Below are positions 1 to 11,743 of a stretch of DNA of 64,000 nucleotides, piece after piece; position 1 is the first letter of the stretch, and every line of letters starts with the position of its first letter. The notes under the pieces are model-generated. The model was not told where the DNA came from and searched no databases. It worked only from the letters and a program-made list of their open reading frames with translations. The position numbers and the translations under genes were made by a program. This DNA comes from Isoetes taiwanensis (lineage: Eukaryota; Streptophyta; Lycopodiopsida; Isoetales; Isoetaceae), in NCBI GenBank assembly GCA_021234155.1, contig JAJEKV010000020.1, positions 20,513,018-20,577,017 on the forward strand, in the 5' to 3' direction.

Positions 1-779
1 AATCACCTCATGTGGATGTGTTTTATCAAACAAAGGTGTATAGAGGTACTCTAATGGCATCTGGGTATGCGGATTGATCATGATTTGCACAAAAGATGTA
101 TCAGCAACTTGATGTCATTTTGTATGGTGGACATGAGGAAGCTTGGATACTAGTTGATAGGCCATCTTCATAGAATTGGTCCTCTCGCTTATCGAGCTTA
201 AAAATGCATAGAAAGAACTTCCATTTTAGTTATATTGGATGATGCTATTGCTATCGATCAGTTGGTGCCTTGAAGCGTTGATCCTATATGGAGTGGTTAC
301 GTTTTATACCAACCTTATTCTCCTGGCTCCTCTCTCGGTATGAGTAATGCCTTAAAGATACTTTCTTGGTTTTTTATTCTTTGCCTTGTGGTCTGTTATC
401 ATTAACAGTGGCTCTGTGCTCCTCAGATTTATAACTATTGAACGGTCCTCAATTTGCTGACTTATTTTTCTAACTTGAGTTCCTTGCAAATTTTTACGAT
501 AAAGGGGATCTTCATATGCTACCCTTCGCCTCTTACTTTTGCTTCTCCCAAATCAGTCCCCCCAATCTATACCCTTTAAAGTGCAGCTAATAAGGATGCC
601 GATATACCTTCTATTTCTAATGTGCAGTCTGCATCTGCTTTTAGTGCTGATGCTACAATTAAGTTGCAAATAATTCAAATGCAATAGGAACGGTGAGAAA
701 GAGCTTAAGATGGCTATATAGAAGTTAATTTGAAAAAATTTGCATGTGATAAGTTTGCTCATTTTGCTTCTAAAGCAAC
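1..779. other. No gene recognised; possible decayed L1 5' part
   Basis: No open frame longer than about 80 codons looks coding here. The stretch lies directly upstream of a recognisable L1 remnant on the plus strand. It could be that element's endonuclease region, but I see no conserved endonuclease motif that would prove it. Confidence 0.3.
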
Positions 780-2120
780 ACATCCTAGTGAAGTTGAACA
801 TGAAAGGTCACAACATCAGGCCAAAACGATTGATTTTCTTTAGTTGCAAAGAACTAACTTGTTGTATAGTGCAGAATCCACAATGGTTCTCTACTGGATA
901 AACTCTTTGTCAAAGAGATACAAAAAATTACTTCAACTTTAATACTGAACGTTTGAAGGATGGTGAATCTAGTACAGGTTGTAGGAATGGCTGGTCTCAT
1001 GAATTCTCTTGTATTATTGGTATGGCTGGTGTTGTTGATGCTCTTAGGGCTATTAAATCCTTCGCAAAGTAGTGGGACCATGCGCAGGTGGTATAGACTG
1101 AGGCAATTATCCGAATTGTATCAAGAGACAGAGATGTTGCTTAAAGGCTGGATTGGAATGGTTTAGATCTAGTGATACGTGCTCTCACTTCCTTTTCTAG
1201 GCTGCTAAGAGAAGGTGTACGATGGCCTCTATTAATTCCCTTATTTTGCCTGATGGACTCAGAGATTTCTGAGCCAGTTTAATTGAAGCAAAACCTCCAT
1301 GATCATTTTTCTTCCTTTTTTGCCAGACATCAGTTTACCTTTCAGGAGGATATGCAATCTGCAGTCTTGTCAAAGGCCCCAGCAAAGCAATGTGCACACC
1401 TAGAATAAGATATCATCATTAATGACTTGCATTCATCTGCTTCTCTTTGAGAATAATAAGTGCTCTAGTCTAGATGGTCTCTTAGTGGAATTTTTTCAGG
1501 AATATTGGGATTGGTTGGGTTGCGATCTTTACAATGCTTTTTGTGAGTTTCGTATGTTCAAAAGTTTCAAAAAGATTCTAAATACTGAGTAGCCAAAAAC
1601 AATATTCGACTGGAGCCATTATCTTCTGTATGTAAAATATTTGCTAAGGTTCTTGCAGACAAAGTACGTGATGTTTTGGCTGATTTAATCTCAATCTGGC
1701 TTCTTACCGAGAAGGTGCATTTTAGACAATGTTGTTGTTGCTTATGAGGGTATATGTATTGGGCTAGATTGAAGGGTTTATATATTAGATCTTGCTAAGG
1801 CATAATGATAGTGTGGATTGAGAATTTTTGGCATTGGATTTTAATCAACAGTTCATCAATGATATCATGAAGCTCTATATTTTGCATGGCCTATTCTGCC
1901 TTTTCATGGGAAGCCATCTATTGTATCTGTTGGACGTGGAGTTTGTCAAAGATGCCCATTAGCTCTGCTTTTGATTACAATTGTAGCTACAGTCCTTTCA
2001 CAGTTATTTGCTAAGGCTGTGCAGGATGCAAACAATCTTAAGTATGCAAAGCTTCTACTCGATACTTTTTCTCTTGCATTTGGAGTACTTCTTGGTTGGC
2101 CAAAATGTTCTACCTTAGAG
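780..2120 (+). mobile_element. L1-type LINE remnant, 5' half (linker and reverse transcriptase)
   Basis: Broken frames on the plus strand translate to pieces of a plant L1 ORF2. Around 1190-1270 is the linker before the reverse transcriptase (KAAKRRCTMASINSLILPDG). Around 1624-1750 come SVCKIFAKVLADKVRDVL and FLPRRCILDNVVVAYEG, typical of the finger region. Around 1932-1990 is GVCQRCPLALLLITIVA, a decayed form of the usual GVRQGCPLSP motif. Stops and frame changes are frequent, so the element is dead. The L1 sequence stops at about 2120, where a poly(A) insertion begins, and resumes at about 3189 in the next part of the same ORF2. Confidence 0.8.
2102..2120 (+). repeat. Left target-site duplication of the poly(A) insertion
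   Basis: AAAATGTTCTACCTTAGAG here recurs as AAAATGTTCTACCTTATAG just after the poly(A) run near 3188, with one mismatch. This is the length expected for an L1-driven insertion. Confidence 0.75.
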
Positions 2121-3188
2121 CTAGGGCGGCAACAGGGGGAGGAGGCCGCCCTCTTTCTCCTCTGACCGGCACTGCTACAGCCATCCTTGCAGACCCGAAT
2201 CCCTAATCTGATGCTAGTGGGGTTTGCCAATGGCCATGGGGTTTCTTTCTTGAAAGAATTTGCAGATTTCGACTCAGAAGCAGCTTCAAGGCGGTCTTTC
2301 TGGTTTGTGTTGGTAAGCCACTAACGTGGCCTTTTGCTCTCGGTCTTTTAACAAGAATGATGATTTTGTTTAAGCAAATCACACTGAAAGGGCGTGGAGC
2401 CTATAAGGTGAAGCAGATTTAAGCAGGAATTAGAAAGAAAGCAGTTTCGGGTCTTCTTAGGCAGTCTTTTTAGATGGATCCTCTGATCAGATGGTTTTCT
2501 TCCCCTCCTCTTGCTCTTTCTTGCTAGCGGGAAGATTTAGGGATGTTTTCTTGGAAAGAGCCAGTGTAAGTTCTTGGTCACAATTTTACAGTTTTAAAAC
2601 AGGATGTCAGATTGTTTGATATTGCCGAGCTAGGGAGCTGATGGTGTCCAGGAAGACGCTTCCATATCAAGACCAGATATCATGAGCCAAACTTTAGGGG
2701 AGTTTTGGTGGCTGGGCTGTGTGTCTAGCCTATTGCAGGTTGGCCGACTGGCACTTCCCGACAATGCAGCATCTCCTTTCAATCTCACATTTGGTAGCAA
2801 AACTGCAGAATTGGATCATAGTTCGAAGCATATTAGCTTCTCTGAGCAGTGCGGGAGATTGTACAGGTTACCCTTTGTCTCTTTTCTCTTCATTTCTAAA
2901 TTTGCAAGAGGTTCTTGAAGCATTCAAGATTTGTCTACAACTTGTGGAAAATGCGGATTTAACTCCTGTAGTATTCTATTTAGCTAAGAAGATGTTCATA
3001 CTGTAGTATTAGTTGGATAGAAGAAGAGGTTGAGAGAGCCGTATGAGTACTATAGCCGCAGACATGATTCAGATCCATGAGGGATCCTTTGTACTTTATT
3101 CATATCTGATCCATGAGGGATCTTTGTATTGTAATTCTTCCAATATGTTTAATACAAAAAATTCTTACCTTCAAAAAAAAAAAAAAAA
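2121..3188 (+). mobile_element. Poly(A)-tailed retrosequence inserted in the L1 copy
   Basis: About 1.07 kb lies between two copies of a 17-19 bp target duplication and ends in 16 adenines, preceded by AATACAAAAAATTC. This is the mark of a sequence copied into the genome by L1 machinery. The 5' end is GC-rich (GGCGGCAACAGGGGGAGG); the rest has only short frames, the longest about 95 codons. The protein fragments match no family I recognise. It may be a retrocopy of a host transcript or a non-autonomous LINE. The phrase GATCCATGAGGGATC occurs twice near 3080-3120, forming a local direct repeat. Confidence 0.7.
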
Positions 3189-4775
3189 TGTTCTACCTTA
3201 TAGACATTGTTGCCTCATGTGAAGTGTGATGGCTACTAAACTTTTGAGTCTTTTGAGTATTTCTGTGGGCATTCGTATCTCTACCTCAGATGCCTGGGAT
3301 ATTATCATAGAAGGTTTGCGAAAGCATTTATTTTGGTAGAATACCTCTAAGCTCTCTCTGCCAGTGCAAATAACAGTTGTTAAGCATGTTTTAAGTAATA
3401 CCCACATTTGTATAGCCTCTACACTGCTGTCTTCTCAGCTAAGGTTTCAAGCGATAGTTACCATTGTCCGCAACTTTATCTAGGGTGGGAATGAAGGGCA
3501 CTTTGTGGTGAAGATTGCATGGTCCAAATGCACGACGTAAGAATTTGCTAGTAGCTTGGGTATGATAGACTTCCATTTATAAAGTAAGGTTATGATCCCT
3601 AAGTTCATCTAGAAGATTCTTAAGGATATGGTTGATTTATCTGGATTGTGGTTAGTGAAGCAGCAGCTTGCACGTTGTGTTCCTTTTGGAAAAGCTTCAT
3701 TAACACCTTTTCTTTCTTGATATCTCTTTTATCCGCTATATCCATTTTCTAATGCCTCCCCTTTTTGAAAGACCCGTTGGAGTCTTGGGGGGCAGTACAA
3801 ACCTTATTTCATATCAATCATGTTGCCTGTTTGCTCCTTCTTGGTGGATAGGGAAAATAGTCTTCCACTTTGTGCCTCAATCCATCCAATAACTCAATAA
3901 TGTTGGAGATTAGCAGGAATCTTGAAGATTGTGGCATGGTATGATTTTGGCCAGTTAGTGACTTAGGAGATCTTTCGAACCAAGTTCCTATTGTCCACAT
4001 TGGATAGACCTATTTGACAAAAGGTTGCTAGTAGTTTGTCGTTTGTAGCTTCAGAGCCTATTGAAGGGTGCATGTGAATTTCCCACCAAAGTATTCACGA
4101 GCACAGACTTGTGAACTCTATCTATAAGCTACTTGTCAATGGTGATATCCTTCTCCCATCCATTAAGTGGCCCCTTTAGCTCATGCCTCCTAGTTGGAGA
4201 TGTATGTGAATTCGGACTTGGGATAAACTACTTCATCTTAAGGTGGCTTCTTCATAGATGTCCTTATGTTAATGTGTTTGTCCACAGAATCGATCCTCAA
4301 GTGTCAGCATTCTGCCAATGTGCAAGCAAAGGTATGAGATTATTGAGTACTCTTTTTTTTTTTTGTGATCACCTTTAGGCTGTTTGGTCCTGCTGCTTTC
4401 TCATTTTCAGGTGGCATTGACAAGTCAACAAGTCGTCTTGGCTATTCATAGGAAAACTTGGAACAAGTTGCGAAGCCAAGCCTTTCACCTAGCGCTGGGA
4501 TGGTTGTTGTGGATTCATCTGGAAGAGCAGAAGATTTTGGATATTATTGCTACTGCTGTCAGTCAGGATGCACAAGATAGAATTGCTAAGGCCTACCGTT
4601 GCTCATCGTTTGCTCCTGCCGAGCGACAATTGATCTTTGATATTTATTTGAATGTGTTGTCTTATAATCTACTAGTTCTACTCAGTAATCTGCGCATATT
4701 CTGCGCATAGTCTGCCTGTGCATTTGCATCTGTTGGCTTGGATTTTAATAAAGTTTGACGTCCTAAAAAAAAGAG
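3189..4775 (+). mobile_element. L1-type LINE remnant, 3' half (thumb, zinc knuckle, 3' end)
   Basis: This continues the ORF2 interrupted at 2120. TSDAWDIIIEGLRKHLFW (about 3282-3336) and ITVVKHVL (about 3370) are the conserved stretch after the reverse transcriptase, followed by VRNFIWGGNEGHFVVKIAW near 3465-3520. A decayed zf-RVT-like region with a Cys-rich stretch and LFFFCDHL lies at 4290-4380, followed by TWNKLRSQAFHLALGWLLW near 4450-4510. The 3' end reads TTTTAATAAAGTTTGACGTCC plus a short A run at 4768. The minus-strand remnant near 61.3-61.8 kb and the one ending at 23.3 kb have closely similar ends, so they are one family. Confidence 0.8.
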
Positions 4776-5049
4776 CATTTGAAAACAAGATACGATCATG
4801 GAAAAGAATATGGTCCTATGGTATAACCTCCTATCTTAAAAAACTTGGTTTGGCTATAGTTTTTATAGAAATTTTTGAAATCTGGATAAAGTAAGGGACT
4901 TTTTCCCATTTTCTAGCCCAATTTGATGAGCTTGATTGGATGCATTCATAAAGGAGGGGAAGGAACATTTTTTGAGAAAGAGGAAATTTTTTATATCATG
5001 CCACATTGGCAATATTGAACATATAACGCACACATCACGCCAACATATA

Positions 5050-5109
5050 GAGAGAGGGAGGGGGAGGGAGGGAGGGAGGGAGGGAGGGAGGGAGAGAGAG
5101 AGAGAGAGT
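5050..5109 (+). repeat. GGGA/GA microsatellite
   Basis: A purine-only run of GGGAG and GGGA units is followed by (GA)n. The guanine triplets are regularly spaced, so the plus strand could form a G-quadruplex. Confidence 0.9.
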
Positions 5110-8100
5110 ACTCTGAGAGAAAGAGAGAGACCAGTTGATCTAAACTTGGAACTTCTAGTAACTTCTCATTTCGATGGGGAAAGCATAATTTCTGACATCT
5201 AACATCCAGGGGTTCAGATCCTCTTCCATAAACCAACTCTGCACCTGATACCTCATCAGTTGGCCTGATACCTGTCATCCGTTGTCTAGGTTGAAACTTG
5301 TGCTCTGCACAGAGAAGAAAATTAGATGTACAACGGCTCAATAGTTCTACTATAGATGATGATAGTAATGCATGTCCCTGGTTCCTCGAACAACAACTTG
5401 TCAAATGAAATTTCATATTTTAAACCACAAACATTTGAAAAGCAGCTCAGAATTTAGTCATGAAAATAATACCTTCAGTAATCCAAGGCTCCAGATGTAC
5501 GAGCATGTAAGACCTTGGCTGTATTATATCCAATGTAGTTGTCTGGCACTCACTTTCTCTATAATCAGTTTGTGTCTCCATTGTATCTTGTTTCTTATCT
5601 AAAGTAGTCATTGTAGTATTCTATTTAAGGTTCATCCCTGCAGATAGAAAGGAAGGTGTCTATTTTAACAGAGCTTACAACATACCACAAGATAGAATAC
5701 GATATTGTCAAGTTGATTCACATTGTGGGCCAAAATATTTTAGCTAAAACTTTTTAATTACAATGTAGGTATCCAACACTTGTCTTCAATGTCTATGCAC
5801 AACGGTCAATTGCATAAAGTAAGATATTCCGACCCTATGATTTGCATTTCTGGTTACATGTGAAGAAGGGCAAGTATTCACTGCTAAAAACTGTGGCGTT
5901 GCTTTTTAGTTTCACCAAAATATACAAAGCTGGAAATATGCCACTAAATTGCTGCCAATCGGTTTCAAAAATATACTTATTTCTATCTATCCTATTGAAA
6001 TATAAACAAGCATGAAATAGGCGATGGCAAACGCAAACTTAGATATGCAAAACACGAGAATCGTTACAGAAATTCAATTCCGTCAAATTTATGCCAAACA
6101 GACAATACGTACCTAGATCGAATTTGGAGTTTCTTCATGTATAAGTATCTTTTTCATTTGAATAAATTTGGAGGTCAGCAAATTGTATAAGCATGATCCC
6201 CTTCACTAGAATATATTTACGAACTTCTAGTTCAATATACATAGCCGAATGCTTTGCAAAGAAGTATTTCTTATATGTTGGGGCAGATTTACTTGAGGTC
6301 CCATGCTTGCTTTAAGCTCTTACTAGTTCTCACGATCTACACATAATTGCCATTTCAGAAAGAGGAATGCCCATCTGGAATGTAGGAAACAAATGGGGAT
6401 ACTATAGAAGTTGCTCCCTTGCTCATCAAATGTCAAATCTAGTTTTGGCATGAATATGCAGTGTAATCTATCTATAAATTGATCCTATGCACATGTAGCA
6501 TCCGGTAGAGGCATAACATATGATTGTTCCCTCTTCAAGTTATTGGCTATAAAAAAAGGGTGTCCCTCAAGGAGGTCTACACTGAACATATTAGGCAATC
6601 AGAACGTACCATGGCACTAAATTTCTTGCTCTCAAAGACTTTGCATGCTGGTTCCAAGTATCAACATTTGGCATATATGCCAATAAGGCTGCTACTAAAA
6701 ACAACCTTAAACTTCAATAAGGCTGCTACTAAAAGGAAGCTTAAACTCCAGGCCATGTTGATGGGGCATTTACCATATCCTATGGCAGCAAGATTTCCAC
6801 ATGCCAGTTTTATCCCCTGATTTTGCATCTAACCAAAACACATAGACCTTGCTTATATCTACAATCATTGCTCTCCAAGTCATTGCATCACGAGTGTAAA
6901 ATCTACTTCCAGGTCTCCACATTGCACAGACACACGTCAATGAGTACATCAGACTGTAGTCTCTTTTCAAATAATCCACTTATGGATAATGCTATCACTT
7001 GTTCGTATATGTTACCTTTTAGGATTTATACCCAGGTTTTGCATCTTCTCAGAATCATCTAAGGTGAGGAATCCTTTTGTCATACTGAATTCATCCTGAA
7101 AGTATAATGCTACCTCAAAGTTTGGCAGGAAGTTGAGAAACCAAGATTTGGCCAAATTTAAGGAAGTTGAGGACTCTGCATGCTTCATTTACATTCTCAG
7201 ATTTAACATACATATCAACCGAGGCACTTCTTGACATAGTGGTAGAGTGAAAATCAGTCTCAGCAATCTGCTGATGTATATGCTTTCCATGTTCCATACT
7301 AGAGTATGCTTTCAAGATGCCCAGAAAATGAGCATTATGAGATCAATACCCACATGTTGCATTCGCTCATATAATTTAAATGCAAGGCCACAGCCTTTAT
7401 GCTTGGTGTCAGCTGCAATGATTTCATTCCAAGTATATAGACTTGGTTCTGCAACTTCCTAATGTGATTCTACCAGACCTCTAGAGGCGGCACATAAATG
7501 AGATAGCAGAGAATGCAACTGAATCAAGTTTGCTTTGGAGCATATGAGACTGACGCATCTTAATTACGTAACACGTCTGCAACATTGGTTTCCAAGAGGC
7601 CATCTGCATTATTATTTAAAGGTCTTTAACAAATTATATTTTTCTTCATAGTGCGTTAGGTATAAGATGCCCTCTTTTTAATTCACAGCTCTTACAACAT
7701 TGTTTTTACAACAACATAAGCATACTATTTGCCATGAAAAGCACTCAATTTATTTTGATTTACCATTTGGAAACTCTGGATTTATTGCAATTTATAGGGT
7801 TCCGTTTCAGTCTAAAAGACTTTTACATAAAGCACTGGATTTAGTGCAATTTACCATCTGGCCACTTTTTGTATGGTTGCATTTCAGTCACCTTCCACTA
7901 GAAAGCTTTAATTCATACCCTTCAACAATATGTAGTAGGTCTTTCTCTAGAAAAACATTCATATCTTCAATTACGCATAGAATGACGTAGGCTATTGAAG
8001 GAGACAATGGCTATGTCCAAACCATGATAATGGCTACTTCCAAAATACAACTATGATTAAGTCCACGACAACATAAAATTGCTTATGTTTCTGAATTGAA

Positions 8101-8120
8101 TCAATAGATTCTCCTGGATT
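5110..8120. other. Gene-free stretch
   Basis: I find no frame with family-like sequence on either strand. The longest frames (up to about 140 codons near 5.0-5.4 kb) are low-complexity by-products of the purine run. The only clear structure is a 34 bp tandem duplication at 6681-6747. Confidence 0.5.
6681..6747 (+). repeat. 34 bp tandem duplication
   Basis: CAATAAGGCTGCTACTAAAA followed by a short A/C-rich stretch occurs twice head to tail, at 6681 and 6715, with a few mismatches. Confidence 0.8.
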
Positions 8121-8124
8121 CCTT

Positions 8125-8400
8125 TACATAGAACTTTTTAGAATATTCTAAGACTTTCAGGAACATTCTGAGACTTTCAAAATATCCTAGAACTTTGTGG
8201 AAGTATTTCCCTAGATTCTCTTACATTCCCATAGATTCTCCTACATTCTAGAACATTCTAAAACTTATTAGAACAATTTGGAACTTTCTGAAAGAATTTT
8301 CTTAGATTCCCCCTAGAATATTTTGGAACTTTCTAGAAGATTCTAGAACTTTCTAGAGCCTTCCAGAACATTCTAGAACTCTTTTAAACTAGCTAGAATG
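8125..8400. repeat. Block of imperfect TTCTAGAA palindromes
   Basis: About 270 bp is made of degenerate units such as AGAACATTCTAGAA, TTTCTAGAAGATTCTAGAAC and GGAACTTTCT. The result is many spaced GAA/TTC modules. These match the letter pattern of heat-shock elements (inverted nGAAn units), but no gene starts close by, so decayed repeat DNA is the simpler reading. Confidence 0.7.
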
Positions 8401-8473
8401 TTATACTCTATTTTATCTTAATTATAATGTTACCCTTAAGTATATTTGAAACATAAATTATTCATGGAATTAA

Positions 8474-8546
8474 TGTCTGGTCTAATGGTTATAATGGGGG
8501 GCTGGGGGGTCAATGACTAGGGTTCAAATCCCCCACACAATATAAA
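8474..8546 (+). repeat. tRNA-like sequence, probable SINE head
   Basis: GGTCTAATGGTTATAATGG resembles a polymerase III A box, and GGGTTCAAATCCC about 40 bases later resembles a B box. A proper acceptor stem and cloverleaf are not evident, so a tRNA-derived SINE fragment fits better than a working tRNA gene. Confidence 0.45.
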
Positions 8547-8579
8547 AATTTTAAAAGCCTTTTCTTAAGGGATGAGCAT

Positions 8580-8990
8580 TCAACGTGGGCCGTAGGATCT
8601 TGGACTCGATCAAGGGTCGAGATCTTATTATGTGACAATAATTAAAGCAACATAAGCCATAGGATCTATTACATATAATTCCCAAAGCCATGTGCACCGT
8701 AGGATGTATCCCCAAGCCACGTGAGCCGTAAGATCCTGGATCGACGATCAGGATCAAGAACAATCTGGACCGCAAGATCTATTACATTACATATAATTCC
8801 CAAAGCCATGTGCACCGTAGGATCTATCCCAAAGCAATGTGAGCCGTAGGATCTCGAACCGACGATCAGGATCAAATCAACTTGGACCGTCGCTTACATA
8901 TAATCTACAAACAAACTCCCAAGCCATCTGGGTCGTACGATACGCCCCAAAGCCACGTGAGCTGTAGGATCTCGGATCAACGGTCGGATT
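8580..8990 (+). repeat. About 120 bp imperfect tandem repeat, three or more copies
   Basis: Units share CCCAAAGCCATGTGCACCGT, then GTGAGCCGTAGGATC, then GACGATCAGGATCAA. Clear starts are near 8680 and 8801, with a more diverged unit near 8919. Spacing is roughly 117-121 bp. Confidence 0.8.
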
Positions 8991-9021
8991 GAGCGCGACA
9001 AACATAAGAACATATATATGT

Positions 9022-9053
9022 TATGATATGATATGATATGATATGATATGATA
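9022..9053 (+). repeat. (ATATG)n microsatellite
   Basis: About six units of the pentamer TGATA/ATATG in a row, directly after the 120 bp repeat block. Confidence 0.85.
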
Positions 9054-9302
9054 GCAAACAGGGCATCACACTGCACATGTTAGCCATCATCTTCTTCGAG
9101 TTTCAGGATTAGACATAATGACCTCAAGTCAATATCATATCTCCAGCAAATAATAGACCAGTTAGAAATGTTCATGCTAGATAAATTACTTTTAACCAAC
9201 GTCCTATTTAAGACTTGCAAATGTAGGTAATTTCTTTCCAGATATGATCTTTCCTCATAGTAATTGTGGTTGTGCCATAGATTGACATGGTCACAAATCA
9301 CT

Positions 9303-9530
9303 CAGGCCCTATTTATCATATAAAACAACTAATCATGTCATGCAGAGGTACCAAAGAATGCATTGCACATGTGTTTGCAGCTAGAACTAACGAAACTACA
9401 TCTAAGACATCTAATGCACAGATTACAGAGCAAACTCTGGCAAATAGACATGTTCGTTTATACTAAAGTGAGAATCCAAAATGCAAATGGCATCGCAAGA
9501 AAAATCACGTCTCAAATGGCAGAAGGACAT
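9303..9530 (+). repeat. Dispersed repeat, copy 1 (second copy at 15801)
   Basis: The phrase GAATGCATTGCACATG, then TTGCAGCTAGAACT, ATTACAGAGCA and CTCTGGCAAATAGAC, appears in the same order at 15801-16020. Similarity continues into the following AATATGATCTTAATTAAGG block. This is an old duplicated segment or two copies of one uncharacterised element. Confidence 0.8.
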
Positions 9531-9532
9531 CA

Positions 9533-9600
9533 GACAAAAACAAAAACAAAAGCAAAAGCAAAAACAAAAGCAAAAACAAAAACAAAAACAAAAAACCCCA
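9533..9600 (+). repeat. AAAAAC/AAAAGC low-complexity run
   Basis: About eleven A-rich hexamers in a row. The Lys/Thr-rich plus frame and Leu/Phe-rich minus frame across it are artefacts of the repeat. Confidence 0.9.
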
Positions 9601-9696
9601 TTCTCTACTTTCGCCCTTTTGATTTAGACCAATGATAAATGACGGAATAACAAGCACAAAGTTTCTAGACGGATCATTGTTCTGTAATGTCACGCA

Positions 9697-9860
9697 CTAT
9701 GATCTTGAATATGATCTTAATTAAGGCTGGGATAGACATCCGATAAATAGGAGCTATAATTTACCTTTGTGGAGCATCTTCTGATCTAAATAAAACTGAC
9801 GATCCAGAACGCCAATACTTTATATGGAGCATCTTCTGATATAACCTAGGCGATCGAATG
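9697..9860 (+). repeat. GATCTTAATTAAGGC repeat, copy 1
   Basis: GAATATGATCTTAATTAAGG, GATAAATAGGAGCTATAA and TTTGTGGAGCATCTTCTGAT occur here and twice more at 16039-16225 and 16286-16465. It follows the repeat pair at 9303/15801 in both places, so the two blocks probably belong to one larger unit. Confidence 0.8.
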
Positions 9861-11032
9861 GCTTAATCTATATCCAAGCCAAAAACTAGCAAAGATGCGC
9901 AACAGAAAGTTTTGAGCCTTAAGCACAATTTGAAGCTACCAAATGCAAAAAACCAACACTAAATGCACCTGTCATATTTTATATAACAAATAACAAATGC
10001 ATCTAACTCCAATTATATAATCTAAAAATGTGGCATGCCTTATGTCATATATTGCTACTCACTTTTATATCTTTTATATTGGGAAACTTTTATATTGGGA
10101 AACTTATGACATATATCAAATGTCATGTTTGGCATGCCATTAGTCTCACTTGTCATAGAATTGTTGCTATAGTTGTGTCACATGTCATACAACACTAGTA
10201 GTTACTTTTATATGTCTTGCTTTCCAAGAAATCCTCATGCCATTTTCTTACACTATTCATGTGAATTTAAGTTGTCTTTGTAAATCTTTTAAAACAATGC
10301 TCTATAAAGCTAACATTCTGCATTATTTTCACACTTTCATGACCTCGGTACATTTTGTTATCATATTATTTAATTCAATTCCATTCCAAAAGCACAATAA
10401 AACTATATCAAATGGATGTGACTATCTTTTTTATTTTACATAGTGAATTCAAGCTTAAAATTGCCCAAGCCTTTTGCTGCACCTTTTTACTAGTCCCTTT
10501 ATTGGGGGGTCAAGGATACATGTTGCGTTTGCTCAAGATAAAAACACACAAGCATATCTTGTTGAACAAGACCAACTAAGGCCAATATTGCAAGATAGCC
10601 AAACAAGGCCAATATTGCAAGATAACAGAAAGTGACAACTTATATCCACTACAACCTACTACAACCTACAGATGGTGTCAATTTACATGCAAACTAACTT
10701 CAAATTAGCATTGAGCAATGTACAATGATGTCAACTAATATGAAAATTTTAGCATTAAAACAACTCTTGTGTTTCAAACCTATTATCTTAGAAGCCACAT
10801 CATGGTACAAGTGTGTGCTTATGTTATGATCCGAGATGGTAGTAATCACGACAGAGCATTGTTTGCAACAATTGTATTCAGTCACATTTTGCTAAGCTAA
10901 TTGTTAAGAATGCCACAATACTAGAGCTTTCAAGTCAAGTGCAATACTAGAGCTTTCAAGTCCAGTTCTATTGGCAAGTTGGCTCAATCAAGTTGACTCA
11001 ATACTTTTTATTTATTCTCTTATGTAGTTCAA
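9861..11032. other. Gene-free stretch with two 27 bp duplications
   Basis: No coding frame is recognisable. AAGGCCAATATTGCAAGATA occurs twice at about 10578 and 10605. CAATACTAGAGCTTTCAAGT occurs twice at about 10915 and 10942. Both pairs have a period of 27 bp. Confidence 0.55.
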
Positions 11033-11176
11033 TATGGTATCTTAGGATATAAGTTAAGAGATCGAGCATGGAGAACCATGTATGGTATCTTAGGATATAA
11101 GTTACGAGATCGAACATGGAAAATCATGTATAGTATCTTAGGATATAAGTTACGAAATCGAGCATGGAGAACCATG
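11033..11176 (+). repeat. 48 bp tandem repeat, three copies
   Basis: TATGGTATCTTAGGATATAA begins near-identical units at 11033, 11081 and 11129. As 48 is a multiple of three, the plus frame shows a 16-residue repeat (YxILGYKLRxRxW) inside a 112-codon frame. I see no other sign that the frame is expressed. Confidence 0.85.
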
Positions 11177-11743
11177 TATGAATCGCTCAGTAGAATATGT
11201 TCTAATATGGTGGCATATCAAGTCCTTGCATCCCATTTTGTAACCAAAGTGCCATCAGACCATCACGTGGAGAAGATGATTCTCTTAGACCATGTGCAGA
11301 AGATGATTCTATTACACCACATAGGAGGTACGCAGTTCCTTGATTTTCTTAATCTGTTACTAAAGTTAAAAGACCTCTACTTCCCTGGTGAAATACAAGA
11401 GTTCTACAACCTATAATTGAGTATAATCAGCAAATATGAAAAACTTTAGTCTGAAATCATTATACTTGGCATTTGAAAGTGCATATTAGGAAAGCTCTGA
11501 TTCTATAAACATAAAATTTACTATGAAGAAGTGACAAACATCCATTATGTATGCTGTTCGTGAAAGTTCGATTAAACAGCTGCAGTAAGGCACCTAAAAA
11601 AGGGGATTGGAGAATTGAACCCCACACCCCAGAAGACATATTTTTTCCTCAGTCTAGGAAGTAAATAAATTTCCCTTCAAAAAGTGGCTTGTTTAAATAA
11701 AACTTTCAAGTTCTAGATCGACCTATACAAGCATGCATACAGG

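Noticed and set aside
4991-5416. 141-codon minus frame with Ser/Leu/Pro repeats
   Set aside because: Its centre is the GGGA/GA microsatellite and the rest has no family resemblance.
8580-8990. CRISPR-like array
   Set aside because: Units are 120 bp, imperfect and have no unique spacers; this is eukaryotic nuclear DNA.
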